From assembly GCA_019420325.1 (NCBI GenBank), contig JAHZHK010000014.1, positions 22,116 through 35,811 on the forward strand: a DNA stretch of 13,696 bases, given 5' to 3'. The translations under genes and the position numbers were made by a program. The notes under the pieces are model-generated. The model was not told the DNA's origin and ran no database searches. It saw only the letters and a program-made list of their open reading frames with translations. Source of the DNA: Coriobacteriaceae bacterium (GTDB taxonomy: Bacteria > Actinomycetota > Coriobacteriia > Coriobacteriales > UMGS124). Below, in pieces: positions 6,271 through 13,696 of the stretch. Numbering within the stretch: the first letter of the stretch is position 1; each line of letters starts with the position of its first letter.

Positions 6271-8169
6271 CTACTGCGCGGCTTCCTCACCACGCTGCTC
6301 CATGCTCACCGGCGCACTTACACCGATGAGAGACAGCGTCTGGGCAAGCACGCGCCTTGCGGCGTCGCAGGCAGCCAGACGCGCGCGCGTAAGCTCGGCG
6401 TCGTCAGTCAGCACGTGGCAGTTGGTATAGAAGCCATGGAAGGCTGCCGCAGTGCCCGTGGCATAGTGCGTAAGCCTGAAGGGCGCCAGGTCCTTAGCAC
6501 AGCCGGCAACCGTCTCGCCGAAGTGGGCGAGGTGACGGGCAAGGGCAAGCTCGGCCGGGTCGGTGAGAAGTGCCAGGTTCGGGTCGTCGCCGATGAGGGC
6601 ATGCGCCGTCGCGTCGAGATCGGACGTATCGGCAATACCGGCCTGCTCAGCAGCCTTGCGCAGGATGGAGCAGATGCGGGCGTGCGCATACTGCACGTAA
6701 AACACAGGGTTGTCGGAGCTCTGACGCGTGACAACGTCGATGTCGAAGTCGACTTCCTGGTCGCTCGAACGCGACAGCAGCGTGAAACGCGTAGCGTCCC
6801 TACCCACCATCTCGAGCAGCTCCTCGAACGTAATCATAGTGCCCTTGCGCTTGCTCATACGCACGGGCTTGCCGGCACGCAGCAGGTTCACGAGCTGGCC
6901 AAGCGGCACGTCGAGCTGGCCCTTGTGACCCATAGCCTCCACAGCGGCCTGCATACGGGGGATATAGCCATGGTGGTCGGCACCCCAAATGTCGATGAGA
7001 CGGTCAAAACCGCGGTCGAACTTGTTGGAGTGATAGGCGATGTCCGAGGCGAAATAGGTGTGCGAGCCATCGGACTTCATAAGGACGCGGTCCTTGTCGT
7101 CGCCATAATCGGTCGTGCGGAACCAAAGGGCGCCCTCGGCCTCATACAGCTTGTCGGCCGCGCGAAGCTTGTCAAAGGCACGTGTGACGGCCGTCTTGCC
7201 CTGCGCATCGGGGGTGTGGAGCGTACGCTCGGAGAACCAGACGTCGAAGTCGCAGCCACACTGGGCAAGTACATCCTTGATGTTTGCAAGCATGGCCTGG
7301 TAACCACGCTCGCGGAAGTCGTGCAGGCGCTCCTCGACCGGCATGTCAAGAGGCGCGGTGCCGTCCTGGTCGTAGAAGACGCGGGCGATATCCCAAATAT
7401 ACGAACCGCCGTATGCGTCACCGCCAAGCTCACCGGCGAAGTCATCGGTCAGGGGGTGGGTGTCAAGCGTGCCGTCGGCATCATCGAGCGCGGCGACGCG
7501 GTCGGCCTCGAGGGTCTCGAGAGCCTCGTCGACAGTCTTGCCACCAGCAACAAGCTCGACAATCTGACGATAGCGCTTCTCGATAGAGCGGGCGAACGTG
7601 TTCATCTGGTTGCCGGCGTCGTTGATATAAAACTCACGCGTGACATCCCAGCCGCAGAACTCGAGAGTACGGCACATGGAGTCGCCCAAAGCCGCCCAGC
7701 GTCCATGACCCACATGCATGGGGCCCACAGGGTTGGCACTGACGAACTCGACGTCGACCTTCTTGCCCTGGCCGTCGTTGCAGCGGCCGAAGTCGGCACC
7801 CTCGCGGATGACCTGGCCAAAGACGCCGCAGATGGCCTCAGGGGCAAGGCTGAAGTTCAGAAAGCCCGGACCCGCTGCCTCAACGGACACGACAGCCTCA
7901 TCGGCAGGCATGTGAGCGATGATGGCGGCGGCGATGTCGCGGGGAGCGCGGTGCGCGGCCTTGGAGCTGCGCATAGCAACAGTGGAGGTCCAGTCACCCT
8001 TCTGGGCGTCATTAGTCCTCTCGATGCCGAAGTCGCTCACCTCGAACTCGGACAGCTCGCCTGCGGCCTGAGCCTGGGCGATGGCGCACGAGACGAGACC
8101 GGCAATACGTGCCCTCATTCCGCGATCGTCATAGGAGTTTGAGGCAACAGCGGTAGATTCCTGATTCAT
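6271..8169 (-). CDS. argS: Arginyl-tRNA synthetase
   Basis: This class I synthetase charges tRNA-Arg with arginine in the cytoplasm. With the start at 8169 it is 632 aa, in the upper part of the family range. The N-terminal Add-1-type domain is followed by SANPVGP (144-150) and the HIGH-type motif HVGHGR (152-157). The KMSKS-type loop reads RMSKRKG (437-443). A DALR anticodon-binding domain starts around YVQYAHARI (491-499). The ATG at 8169 is preferred because AAAGG (8177-8181) precedes it by 7 nt; the in-frame ATGs at 8184 and 8175 lack a suitably spaced site. It lies 21 nt after the pncB stop and is probably co-transcribed with it. A hairpin terminator follows. Confidence 0.96.
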   Translation of the reverse strand: MNQESTAVASNSYDDRGMRARIAGLVSCAIAQAQAAGELSEFEVSDFGIERTNDAQKGDWTSTVAMRSSKAAHRAPRDIAAAIIAHMPADEAVVSVEAAGPGFLNFSLAPEAICGVFGQVIREGADFGRCNDGQGKKVDVEFVSANPVGPMHVGHGRWAALGDSMCRTLEFCGWDVTREFYINDAGNQMNTFARSIEKRYRQIVELVAGGKTVDEALETLEADRVAALDDADGTLDTHPLTDDFAGELGGDAYGGSYIWDIARVFYDQDGTAPLDMPVEERLHDFRERGYQAMLANIKDVLAQCGCDFDVWFSERTLHTPDAQGKTAVTRAFDKLRAADKLYEAEGALWFRTTDYGDDKDRVLMKSDGSHTYFASDIAYHSNKFDRGFDRLIDIWGADHHGYIPRMQAAVEAMGHKGQLDVPLGQLVNLLRAGKPVRMSKRKGTMITFEELLEMVGRDATRFTLLSRSSDQEVDFDIDVVTRQSSDNPVFYVQYAHARICSILRKAAEQAGIADTSDLDATAHALIGDDPNLALLTDPAELALARHLAHFGETVAGCAKDLAPFRLTHYATGTAAAFHGFYTNCHVLTDDAELTRARLAACDAARRVLAQTLSLIGVSAPVSMEQRGEEAAQ

Positions 8170-8176
8170 GAACATG

Positions 8177-8181
8177 CCTTT
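8177..8181 (-). promoter_or_regulatory. Ribosome binding site deciding the argS start
   Basis: The minus strand reads AAAGG here, 7 nt before the ATG at 8169. The upstream in-frame ATG at 8184 would overlap this site and has only TTAAAGCACA before it. Confidence 0.6.
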
Positions 8182-8190
8182 CATTGTGCT

Positions 8191-9711
8191 TTAACGCCAG
8201 GTGAGGTCGTTCTGGGTGGAACGCGCCTGGGCAATCATGGATTGACGCAGTTCGGAGAGACCGGCTTCGATGCCCACGGGATACACCTGCGGGTTGAGCA
8301 GTCGCTTGCTTGCCGGCTTGAGGGTCGCAAGGTTTGCCGCAGCGCGGGAACGGGCGCAGGACAGGTCCTCGGGCTGCGCCACGCGTTGACCGTCTTGCGT
8401 GAAGCGATGCAGCATGGACTCGCAGCGCAGGCCGTCAAGCAAGCGCGTGAGCAGTGGGTCGTTTACGTCGACGATCGTGGCGGGCACACCGTGCGGGTAG
8501 TCGACGGTACAGATCATATCGGCCACGGGTGCACCTGACTCGTCGAAGTACCGACGCAGATCCTGCACGCCGGGAATGGTGCGCTTGTATACCTGCTCGG
8601 ACACCTTAAGCACAGGAATCCAGTCCTGGCCAGACATCCTTTTGGCGGAGAGCTTGTACACGCCCGACAGCGCCGGCTGGTCAAAGCAGGTCACAAGCTT
8701 CGTGCCGATGCCGAAGCCGTCGACGCGGGCTCCCTGCAGCAACAGCGACTCGACAAGATGCTCGTCGAGGTCGTTCGAGACGATAACCTTGACATAGGGC
8801 AGGCCGGCCTCGTCAAGACGGGCGCGGGCGCGCTGCGACAGGGCACACAGGTCACCGGAATCGATACGAACGCCAGCCAGACGCTCGCCGCGGCCTTCCA
8901 TCTCGTGGGCAACGATAATGGCGTTTTCAACACCGCGCATGACGTCGTAGGTGTCAATGAGCAGGGTGCAGTTCTTGGGGCTCGCCTCAGCATAGGCACG
9001 AAACGCCGAGAGCTCGTCGGGAAACGCCATGACCCAGGCATGGGCATGGGTGCCGGAGGCCGGGATGGAGTAGCGCTTCGCGGCCAGCACGTTAGACGTC
9101 GAGGCGCATCCGCCCACATAGGCAGCGCGCGCCGCCGAAAGGGCACCGTCGGGACCCTGGGCACGGCGCAGGCCAAACTCCGCCACGGGGCGGCCCTGGG
9201 CCGCCTGGCATACACGCGCGGCCTTCGTTGCAACAAGCGTCTCGAAGTTCACGAGGTTGAGCAACGGCGACTCAAGCAGCTGACAGTCGATGATGGGACC
9301 ACAGACGCGAACCACAGGCTCACGAGGAAAAGCCAGATCGCCGTCGCGCAAGGCGTCGATCGTGACACGAGGGCGCCACTGCGAGAGCCACTCGAGAAAC
9401 TCCGGCGAGAACATGGGGCCGCCGCCCGGGGCCTGGAGGTTGCCGAGATAGGCAATGTCGGCCTGTGAGTAGCGGAAGTTCTCGACAAGCGACGCCAACT
9501 GACCCGTTCCGCAGACGAGCGTGAAACCGCCCTCGTAAGGATTCTCCCTAAAGAACGAGGTAAAGCATGCTTCCATGTCGGCCAGGCCGCTTCTCCAATA
9601 GCCCTCCGCCATAGTCAGCTCATACAGGTCGGTCAGCAGGCCGATCCCGTTCTCGCCGTCAGGCTCAAAGCTCGACGCGCGCAATGCCGCATCGAGGGCA
9701 GTCTGCCCCAT
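8191..9711 (-). CDS. pncB: Nicotinate phosphoribosyltransferase
   Basis: The enzyme converts nicotinate and PRPP to nicotinate mononucleotide with ATP hydrolysis, the entry step of the Preiss-Handler NAD salvage pathway. It is 506 aa from the chosen start. Family signatures are LLTDLYELTMAEGYW (25-39), EFGLRRAQGPDGA (178-190), GTHAHAW (220-226) carrying the His region that is phosphorylated in this family, LLIDTYD (250-256), VRIDSGDL (281-288) and VDGFGIGTKL (330-339). The ATG at 9711 has GGGAG at 9719-9723, 7 nt upstream. An in-frame TTG two codons earlier (9717) is too close to that site. The gene lies 50 nt after the small membrane protein gene and 21 nt before argS, which suggests one transcript. 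Confidence 0.95.
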   Translation of the reverse strand: MGQTALDAALRASSFEPDGENGIGLLTDLYELTMAEGYWRSGLADMEACFTSFFRENPYEGGFTLVCGTGQLASLVENFRYSQADIAYLGNLQAPGGGPMFSPEFLEWLSQWRPRVTIDALRDGDLAFPREPVVRVCGPIIDCQLLESPLLNLVNFETLVATKAARVCQAAQGRPVAEFGLRRAQGPDGALSAARAAYVGGCASTSNVLAAKRYSIPASGTHAHAWVMAFPDELSAFRAYAEASPKNCTLLIDTYDVMRGVENAIIVAHEMEGRGERLAGVRIDSGDLCALSQRARARLDEAGLPYVKVIVSNDLDEHLVESLLLQGARVDGFGIGTKLVTCFDQPALSGVYKLSAKRMSGQDWIPVLKVSEQVYKRTIPGVQDLRRYFDESGAPVADMICTVDYPHGVPATIVDVNDPLLTRLLDGLRCESMLHRFTQDGQRVAQPEDLSCARSRAAANLATLKPASKRLLNPQVYPVGIEAGLSELRQSMIAQARSTQNDLTWR

Positions 9712-9718
9712 GTGCAAT

Positions 9719-9723
9719 CTCCC
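9719..9723 (-). promoter_or_regulatory. Ribosome binding site deciding the pncB start
   Basis: The minus strand reads GGGAG, 7 nt before the ATG at 9711. This places the start two codons inside the longest open frame, which would begin with TTG at 9717. Confidence 0.6.
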
Positions 9724-9761
9724 ATCACCGTCGCCACCAAAGTCCGCAGACTTCGTTGACG

Positions 9762-10100
9762 TTATTTGCCCATGTTGAACATTACGAGGTAAATCACAAG
9801 AAGGACGAACATGGCGAGAATGACGCCGATGACGATCTTCTGCTTGGCAGGCATCGGCTCGAGATCGTCCAGACCATAGTCGGGATTCTCCCGGGCGCGC
9901 CGGCGCTCCTCCTTGCGGCGCTCCTTCTCAGCGTAGTACTCCGCGTCTTCCTTCGCGTACTTCTGAGCCTTGCGCAGGTTCTCGAGCTCGGCACGTGCGG
10001 CTCGCTCGCGCTGGGCCTCGTCGGCGGCGCGCTTCGCCTCGCGCAGGGCTTCAAGCTCGGCACGCTCTTCGTCGCTCAGGGGGGTGTCGTTGTCGCTCAT
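9762..10100 (-). CDS. Small tail-anchored coiled-coil membrane protein, function unknown
   Basis: I do not recognise a characterised family. The 112-aa protein begins with an acidic stretch, then has a long, very charged helix (about residues 9-72, rich in Glu, Arg, Lys and Ala, with heptad-like Leu/Ala spacing) typical of a coiled coil. A proline-containing hinge (DLEPMPAK, about 79-86) is followed by one hydrophobic segment (IVIGVILAMFVLLVIYLVMF, 89-108) and a four-residue tail. With no signal peptide, the expected topology is N-terminus in the cytoplasm, anchored by the C-terminal helix. AGGAAGG at 10108-10114, 7 nt before the ATG, supports the start. It appears to be first in the operon with pncB and argS, behind a TATAAT box. 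Confidence 0.8.
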   Translation of the reverse strand: MSDNDTPLSDEERAELEALREAKRAADEAQRERAARAELENLRKAQKYAKEDAEYYAEKERRKEERRRARENPDYGLDDLEPMPAKQKIVIGVILAMFVLLVIYLVMFNMGK

Positions 10101-10129
10101 TGGATTTCCTTCCTCAATGTTGACGGCCC

Positions 10130-10135
10130 ATTATA
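10130..10135 (-). promoter_or_regulatory. Candidate sigma-70 -10 box for the small protein-pncB-argS operon
   Basis: The minus strand reads TATAAT exactly, 30 bases before the ATG at 10100 and in the 52-bp gap after the upstream serine-hydrolase-like gene. In a GC-rich window a perfect -10 hexamer in a gene-free gap is notable. The hexamer expected 17 bp upstream reads GCCTGA and is not a good -35, so strength or activator dependence is uncertain. Confidence 0.55.
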
Positions 10136-10152
10136 ACCGCCAACCCCACACA

Positions 10153-12021
10153 TCAGGCCAGCATATCCCAGTACACAAGGTTTAGCATCATCATAAACCC
10201 CGCAAGCGCAACGAGCACGGCCACGACGTTCTGGCCACGCGTCCACGTGGAGCCGCGCCAGCGCGTCACGAGCATCCACACGATGATCGCCGCGGCCAAG
10301 ACGCAGTACACCCTCTCGCCAACGAGCAGTGCTCCGAGCGCAGCAGGCGCAATGCCAACCGACAGGCTGTATATTCCCCAAACCGCGGCCAAAAGGGAAA
10401 CAACCGTGGCAAAAGCGAGAAGAAGCGGGGCAATTTGTATGCGAGGGCGGCGGTGCCTCCGCAAGCCGGCAAAACAGCTCAGAACTCCCCTCAGCACATA
10501 TCCAAGGCAGAAGACGCCTCCAAGCGCGGCGAGAAGAAGCAAGGTGAACTCAACGTTAAGCGTGTAATCGGGCACCAGGTAGTAGTCCTCGTCAGCGCGG
10601 GAGAACTCGCTGCCACGCGCAAGGCTCACATGGAAGCGATATACATCCTGGTCAACCGCCGTATCCACTGAGTACACGCCAGCGCCGAGGTTGGTCGCGG
10701 TCAGGCTGTCGAGCATAAGAACGCCCTGGGCGTTCACCGACACCACGACGCGGTCAAGCGCAGTGAGGAGCTTGGCCGGGCCCAAGGCAGCGTTGCCGGC
10801 GCTTTGGTAGGTTCCCACCCACACATAGTTATCCGGGGAGTCCGCTGCGCCCACCGAGATGTCCGTGCGGCCGAAAAGCACGCGCGGTATGCCTTGGGTG
10901 AGGTCGAATCGACCGGACTGGTTCGTCATAACGGCAACAACAAGGCCGCTGTCGGGATCCATATACAGCGAGCTAGTAAAACCTGATGCTGTTGTACCTG
11001 ACTCGCCCAACACACCCGCCGTAAAAGGAAAGCTGAACATGCCGTGCGCGATGCGGGCCACACCGAGGCTCGGATAGGTGCGCGTCACCGAGAAGAATGT
11101 CTGCACCGTCTGAGGATTGCTGAAAAGCGCACGGTCGCCCTGGCCCATGAGCGCCTGGCCGAGCACGAGCAGATCATCAACGGAGCCATAGCAGGTAAAG
11201 GCCGAGGAGGTCGTGGCGCGCGGAGAGGAAACGCTCGTAGGCCCCACCGCGCCTTTTGCCAAGCGATAACCCGATTCGCCATAAAGGTCGTCAGCCGCAG
11301 CCCTGCTTGCATCGCCGCCCACCATGAGTCTCGTGCTCGTCATTCCCAACACATCGAAAATATGCGTCTGGACGTACTCGACGAAGTCAACTTTGCTCAC
11401 CTGTTGTACGACAACGGCCGCAAGAAGCGCGTCATAGGGGGTGTATCCCACGATAGAGCCAGGCTCAAACCCCGCCTCTACCTCGAAGAGCGAAAGCGCA
11501 ACCGTGGCGTCGGTCAAGCCGTCGACAAGCGAGGAGGCATTGCCCACCATGGCAACGTCTAAGCCGCTGACATGGTTCATGAGGTCGAGCAAGTCCAGGG
11601 ACTCGTAACCTTCGGGCAGGTCCAGCCCCTCAGGCAGATAGGCGCTGAGGTTTGTGTTGAGGTTGAGCTGTCCCGCCTCAACCAACTGCATGACAGCAGC
11701 CCACACAAGCAGGTCACTTGTGCGGCCCCATTCGAAGGCCGTGCGCTCTCCGACCTCAGCGGAATCCGGGCCTGCCTCGTATCCATAGTTGTTTCTCAGC
11801 TGCACGGCTCCATCGGCTGAAACGGCTACCGCCACTCCGCTGGTCTGGTCGGTACCTGCAATGAAGGTGTCAATGAGCGACTCTTTGCTTGACGCAGCGG
11901 GCGTGGGAGCAGGTTGATCGGCAAAGGCGCACGGCACCCAGGCAATGAGAGTCGCGGCGATGGCAAGAACAGCCCAAAGGGACATCAACCTGGCAGCATG
12001 GGCAACGCGATGTCGACTCAT
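10153..12021 (-). CDS. Exported class C beta-lactamase-fold membrane protein, probable pseudoenzyme
   Basis: This 622-aa protein has a basic n-region and hydrophobic signal segment with likely cleavage near CAFADQ (about 31-36). An extracytoplasmic domain similar to serine hydrolases of the class C beta-lactamase/penicillin-binding family follows to about residue 385: VMQLVEAGQLNLNTNLSAYLP (110-130), LLDLMNHVSGL (144-154), FDVLGMTST (222-230) and GFTSSLYMDPDSGLVVAVMTN (347-367). About 100 further residues lead to four predicted membrane segments (roughly 490-512, 530-555, 570-587, 598-620). The usual catalytic motifs are altered: GSxxK is GRTSD (99-103), YSN is YTP (193-195) and the HTG/KTG position is ESG (340-342). 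Peptidase or lactamase activity is therefore unlikely; muropeptide or lipid II binding is a guess. Its ATG overlaps the radical SAM stop (ATGA), which implies translational coupling. Confidence 0.85.
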   Translation of the reverse strand: MSRHRVAHAARLMSLWAVLAIAATLIAWVPCAFADQPAPTPAASSKESLIDTFIAGTDQTSGVAVAVSADGAVQLRNNYGYEAGPDSAEVGERTAFEWGRTSDLLVWAAVMQLVEAGQLNLNTNLSAYLPEGLDLPEGYESLDLLDLMNHVSGLDVAMVGNASSLVDGLTDATVALSLFEVEAGFEPGSIVGYTPYDALLAAVVVQQVSKVDFVEYVQTHIFDVLGMTSTRLMVGGDASRAAADDLYGESGYRLAKGAVGPTSVSSPRATTSSAFTCYGSVDDLLVLGQALMGQGDRALFSNPQTVQTFFSVTRTYPSLGVARIAHGMFSFPFTAGVLGESGTTASGFTSSLYMDPDSGLVVAVMTNQSGRFDLTQGIPRVLFGRTDISVGAADSPDNYVWVGTYQSAGNAALGPAKLLTALDRVVVSVNAQGVLMLDSLTATNLGAGVYSVDTAVDQDVYRFHVSLARGSEFSRADEDYYLVPDYTLNVEFTLLLLAALGGVFCLGYVLRGVLSCFAGLRRHRRPRIQIAPLLLAFATVVSLLAAVWGIYSLSVGIAPAALGALLVGERVYCVLAAAIIVWMLVTRWRGSTWTRGQNVVAVLVALAGFMMMLNLVYWDMLA

Positions 12022-12980
12022 GCCTGGCCGCCGGACACGACACCCGAGCCGTCAAAAACAGGGATGAAGCTCTCCCCCACCGTACCGCCCTGTTGCCACC
12101 AGAGGTTTTCAAACCCAAGCATATCGGAGAAGTCCAGGGCTGCCTCGTAGTCTTCTTGAGGAAGCGGCACAGAGAGCTCCGTATGGCTCCCGAGTACCTC
12201 GGCAGAGGCGACGGGAGTGTATTGGTTCATGATCGAGATGTCGATGTCGTTGCCAAAGCGCACCCACAGCATCTGCAGGACACGGAACGTATCGTCGAGA
12301 TGGCCCGGCAGTACGAGATGGCGCACGATGACGCCGTGCTGCATGATGCCGTCATCGTCCACCCGCCTGCCGCCCGCACGCCGCACCTGCTCGACCATGA
12401 CCCCAATAGCTTCGAGTGCGACCTCGGGATAATCCCGTGCGCGGCTCAACTCCCAGGCAAGGTCCGGAGATGCGTACTTGAAGTCGGGCAACCACACGTG
12501 CACATCATCATTGAGCGCATGCAACACACAGGGACGCTCATACGAGGACGTGTTGTACACCACAGGAAGGTCCAGGCCGTCCCGGCGGGCAATCTCAAGC
12601 GCGCGATGGATATGCGGCGCGTAGTGCGTCGGCGTCACAAGGTTGATGTTGTGCGCACCCTGGGCCTGCAGTCCCAGCATTGCCTGGGCAAGCTCCTCGA
12701 CGGTGACTTTTTTGCCCCATCCCGCCGAAGAGATGTCACGGTTTTGGCAGAAGATGCACTTGAGCGGGCAGTGAGAGAAGAACACGGCGCCCGAACCCCG
12801 CTCTCCCGAAATCGGCGGTTCCTCCCAAAAATGAAGGGCTGCACGCGCGACGCGCAGCTTGTCATCAGCCCCGCACACACCCGTTTTACCAGAATTCCTA
12901 TTGGCCCCACACTGTCTGGGACACAGTTCGCAGGCATCCAGGCACGACGGGTCGCTCAGCAGGGAAACGGCCTGCCCCAT
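12018..12980 (-). CDS. PflX-like radical SAM protein (COG1313 type)
   Basis: This 320-aa cytoplasmic Fe-S enzyme resembles pyruvate formate-lyase activating enzymes, but its substrate is unknown. The radical SAM CxxxCxxC motif is CPLKCIFC (C71, C75, C78). An N-terminal Cys-rich segment (C13, C17, C20, C24, C36; CELCPRQCG and GVCG) is typical of this subfamily and may hold another cluster or a metal. Other family marks are VYNTSSYE (141-148), LPDFKYA (164-170), VRHLVLPGH (219-227), SIMNQYTP (249-256) and FIPVFDGSGV (305-314). GGGGAGG about 8 nt before the ATG overlaps the end of gatD. The gene starts 3 nt after the gatD stop and ends overlapping the next gene by 4 nt. No glycyl radical enzyme is present in the window, so a classic activase role has no visible partner. 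Confidence 0.9.
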   Translation of the reverse strand: MGQAVSLLSDPSCLDACELCPRQCGANRNSGKTGVCGADDKLRVARAALHFWEEPPISGERGSGAVFFSHCPLKCIFCQNRDISSAGWGKKVTVEELAQAMLGLQAQGAHNINLVTPTHYAPHIHRALEIARRDGLDLPVVYNTSSYERPCVLHALNDDVHVWLPDFKYASPDLAWELSRARDYPEVALEAIGVMVEQVRRAGGRRVDDDGIMQHGVIVRHLVLPGHLDDTFRVLQMLWVRFGNDIDISIMNQYTPVASAEVLGSHTELSVPLPQEDYEAALDFSDMLGFENLWWQQGGTVGESFIPVFDGSGVVSGGQA

Positions 12981-12983
12981 GCT

Positions 12984-13696
12984 CTACGCCTCCCCGGCTT
13001 CCATCCGCGATACCATGACGGCGTTGGCTGCGCGCTCCTGCGAATCGTCGAGCTTGGCAAGGTCGCAGGACACTCCTTGACGCTCGAGCGCACGGGCAAG
13101 CAACCAGTCGGCAAGCTCAGGGTTCTTGGGCAAAAGGGGCCCATGAATGTAAGTACCGACGACGTTTTTCCAACGGCAGCCCTCGTAGCCGGAGGCGCCG
13201 TCATTGCCATGGCCGTGAACGACGCGGCCGAGGGGCTTAACCCCGTCGGCAAGATGGGTCCTTCCGCCATGGTTCTCATAACCCACCACAGGCATGTCGA
13301 AAAGCTCAGTTTGAATCATGATGTTGCCAATAAGACGAGGGGTTCCCCGGTCCGTGTACATGTCGACAAGCGACAGGCCCTTGATGGTTTCCTCGCCCAT
13401 GACGTAGCTGTGCCCCAGGAGCTGATAGCCGCCACACACAGCAAGCAGCACGCCGCCATCATTGACATACGAGCGCAGCTCGGTACCCACGGCAAGCAAC
13501 TCGTTGCAGACAATGCGCTGCTCACGGTCGCTACCGCCTCCGATAAACGCAATGTCGATGTCTGAAAAGTCGGGGCGATGGCCGAAATGAACGGGAACGA
13601 CCTCGCATTCGATGCCTCGCCATTCGCAGCGCCTCTGCAGCGTGATGATGTTGCCGCCGTCACCGTAGAGGTTGAGCAGCTCAGGGAAGAGGTTGG
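12984..13696 (-). CDS. gatD: Lipid II isoglutaminyl synthase, glutamine amidotransferase subunit GatD (5' end cut by window)
   Basis: GatD supplies ammonia from glutamine to MurT, which amidates the alpha-carboxyl of D-Glu in lipid II, at the cytoplasmic face of the membrane. The frame stays open to the window edge; 236 residues are visible and family members have about 240-250, so only a few N-terminal residues are missing. The visible N-terminus reads NLFPELLNLYGDGGNI, followed by CEWRGIE and FIGGGSDREQ, all characteristic of the GatD/CobB-CobQ-like class I amidotransferases. The nucleophile Cys lies in VCGGYQLLG (codon 13434-13436) and the catalytic His in TYIHGPLLPKNPEL (codon 13143-13145). 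murT usually precedes gatD and would lie beyond base 13696. The radical SAM gene follows after 3 nt. Confidence 0.92.
   Translation of the reverse strand, partial: NLFPELLNLYGDGGNIITLQRRCEWRGIECEVVPVHFGHRPDFSDIDIAFIGGGSDREQRIVCNELLAVGTELRSYVNDGGVLLAVCGGYQLLGHSYVMGEETIKGLSLVDMYTDRGTPRLIGNIMIQTELFDMPVVGYENHGGRTHLADGVKPLGRVVHGHGNDGASGYEGCRWKNVVGTYIHGPLLPKNPELADWLLARALERQGVSCDLAKLDDSQERAANAVMVSRMEAGEA

Noticed and set aside
6415..8142. 575-codon plus-strand open frame opposite argS
   Set aside because: argS motifs on the minus strand are unambiguous, and the opposite translation has no fold signature.
9740..9753. Small hairpin AAGTC-CGCA-GACTT between the small protein gene and pncB
   Set aside because: It has only 5 base pairs with no T tract, too weak to call a terminator.
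10153..12021. Beta-lactam resistance gene
   Set aside because: The catalytic Ser and Lys of the SxxK motif are replaced, so hydrolysis of beta-lactams is not expected.
12093..13565. 490-codon plus-strand open frame opposite the radical SAM and gatD genes
   Set aside because: It crosses the boundary between two well-supported minus-strand genes and shows no domain motif.

Overview
The window reads as a chromosomal segment of a high-GC anaerobic Actinomycetota, most likely class Coriobacteriia (the Eggerthella/Slackia/Collinsella/Olsenella side). This is inferred from GC-rich third codon positions, a Tat-exported FAD oxidoreductase with a fused FMN-binding domain (a type greatly expanded in these gut anaerobes), and a GatD-type amidotransferase for peptidoglycan amidation. 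Genus cannot be fixed from this sequence alone. There are no tRNA, rRNA, CRISPR or transposase genes, and no gene-free stretch longer than about 250 bases.

Left part, plus strand (1-2904): the 3' end of one flavoprotein oxidoreductase, a 246-bp intergenic region with two terminator-like hairpins and a degenerate direct repeat, then a complete Tat-dependent paralogue carrying a C-terminal FMN_bind domain, closed by a strong hairpin. These two look like extracytoplasmic reductases for an unknown electron acceptor. The residues that define true fumarate reductases appear to be replaced.

Middle, minus strand (read from 10135 down to 2939): a near-perfect -10 box heads a probable operon of a small tail-anchored coiled-coil protein, nicotinate phosphoribosyltransferase (pncB, NAD salvage) and arginyl-tRNA synthetase (argS), ending in a hairpin terminator. 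Homoserine dehydrogenase (hom) follows 23 nt beyond that terminator and has its own terminator. Last comes an ABC-class ATPase of the PF09818 type, with a start codon revised to a GTG at 4732.

Right part, minus strand (13696 down to 10153): a nearly complete gatD (lipid II isoglutaminyl synthase, glutaminase subunit), a PflX-like (COG1313) radical SAM protein 3 nt downstream, and a class C beta-lactamase-fold membrane protein whose start overlaps the radical SAM stop by 4 nt. All three catalytic motifs of the last protein are degraded, so it looks like an exported binding or sensor pseudoenzyme. This tightly coupled trio is the best candidate for an undescribed cell-envelope function here. 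Several start codons were re-chosen from Shine-Dalgarno positions.
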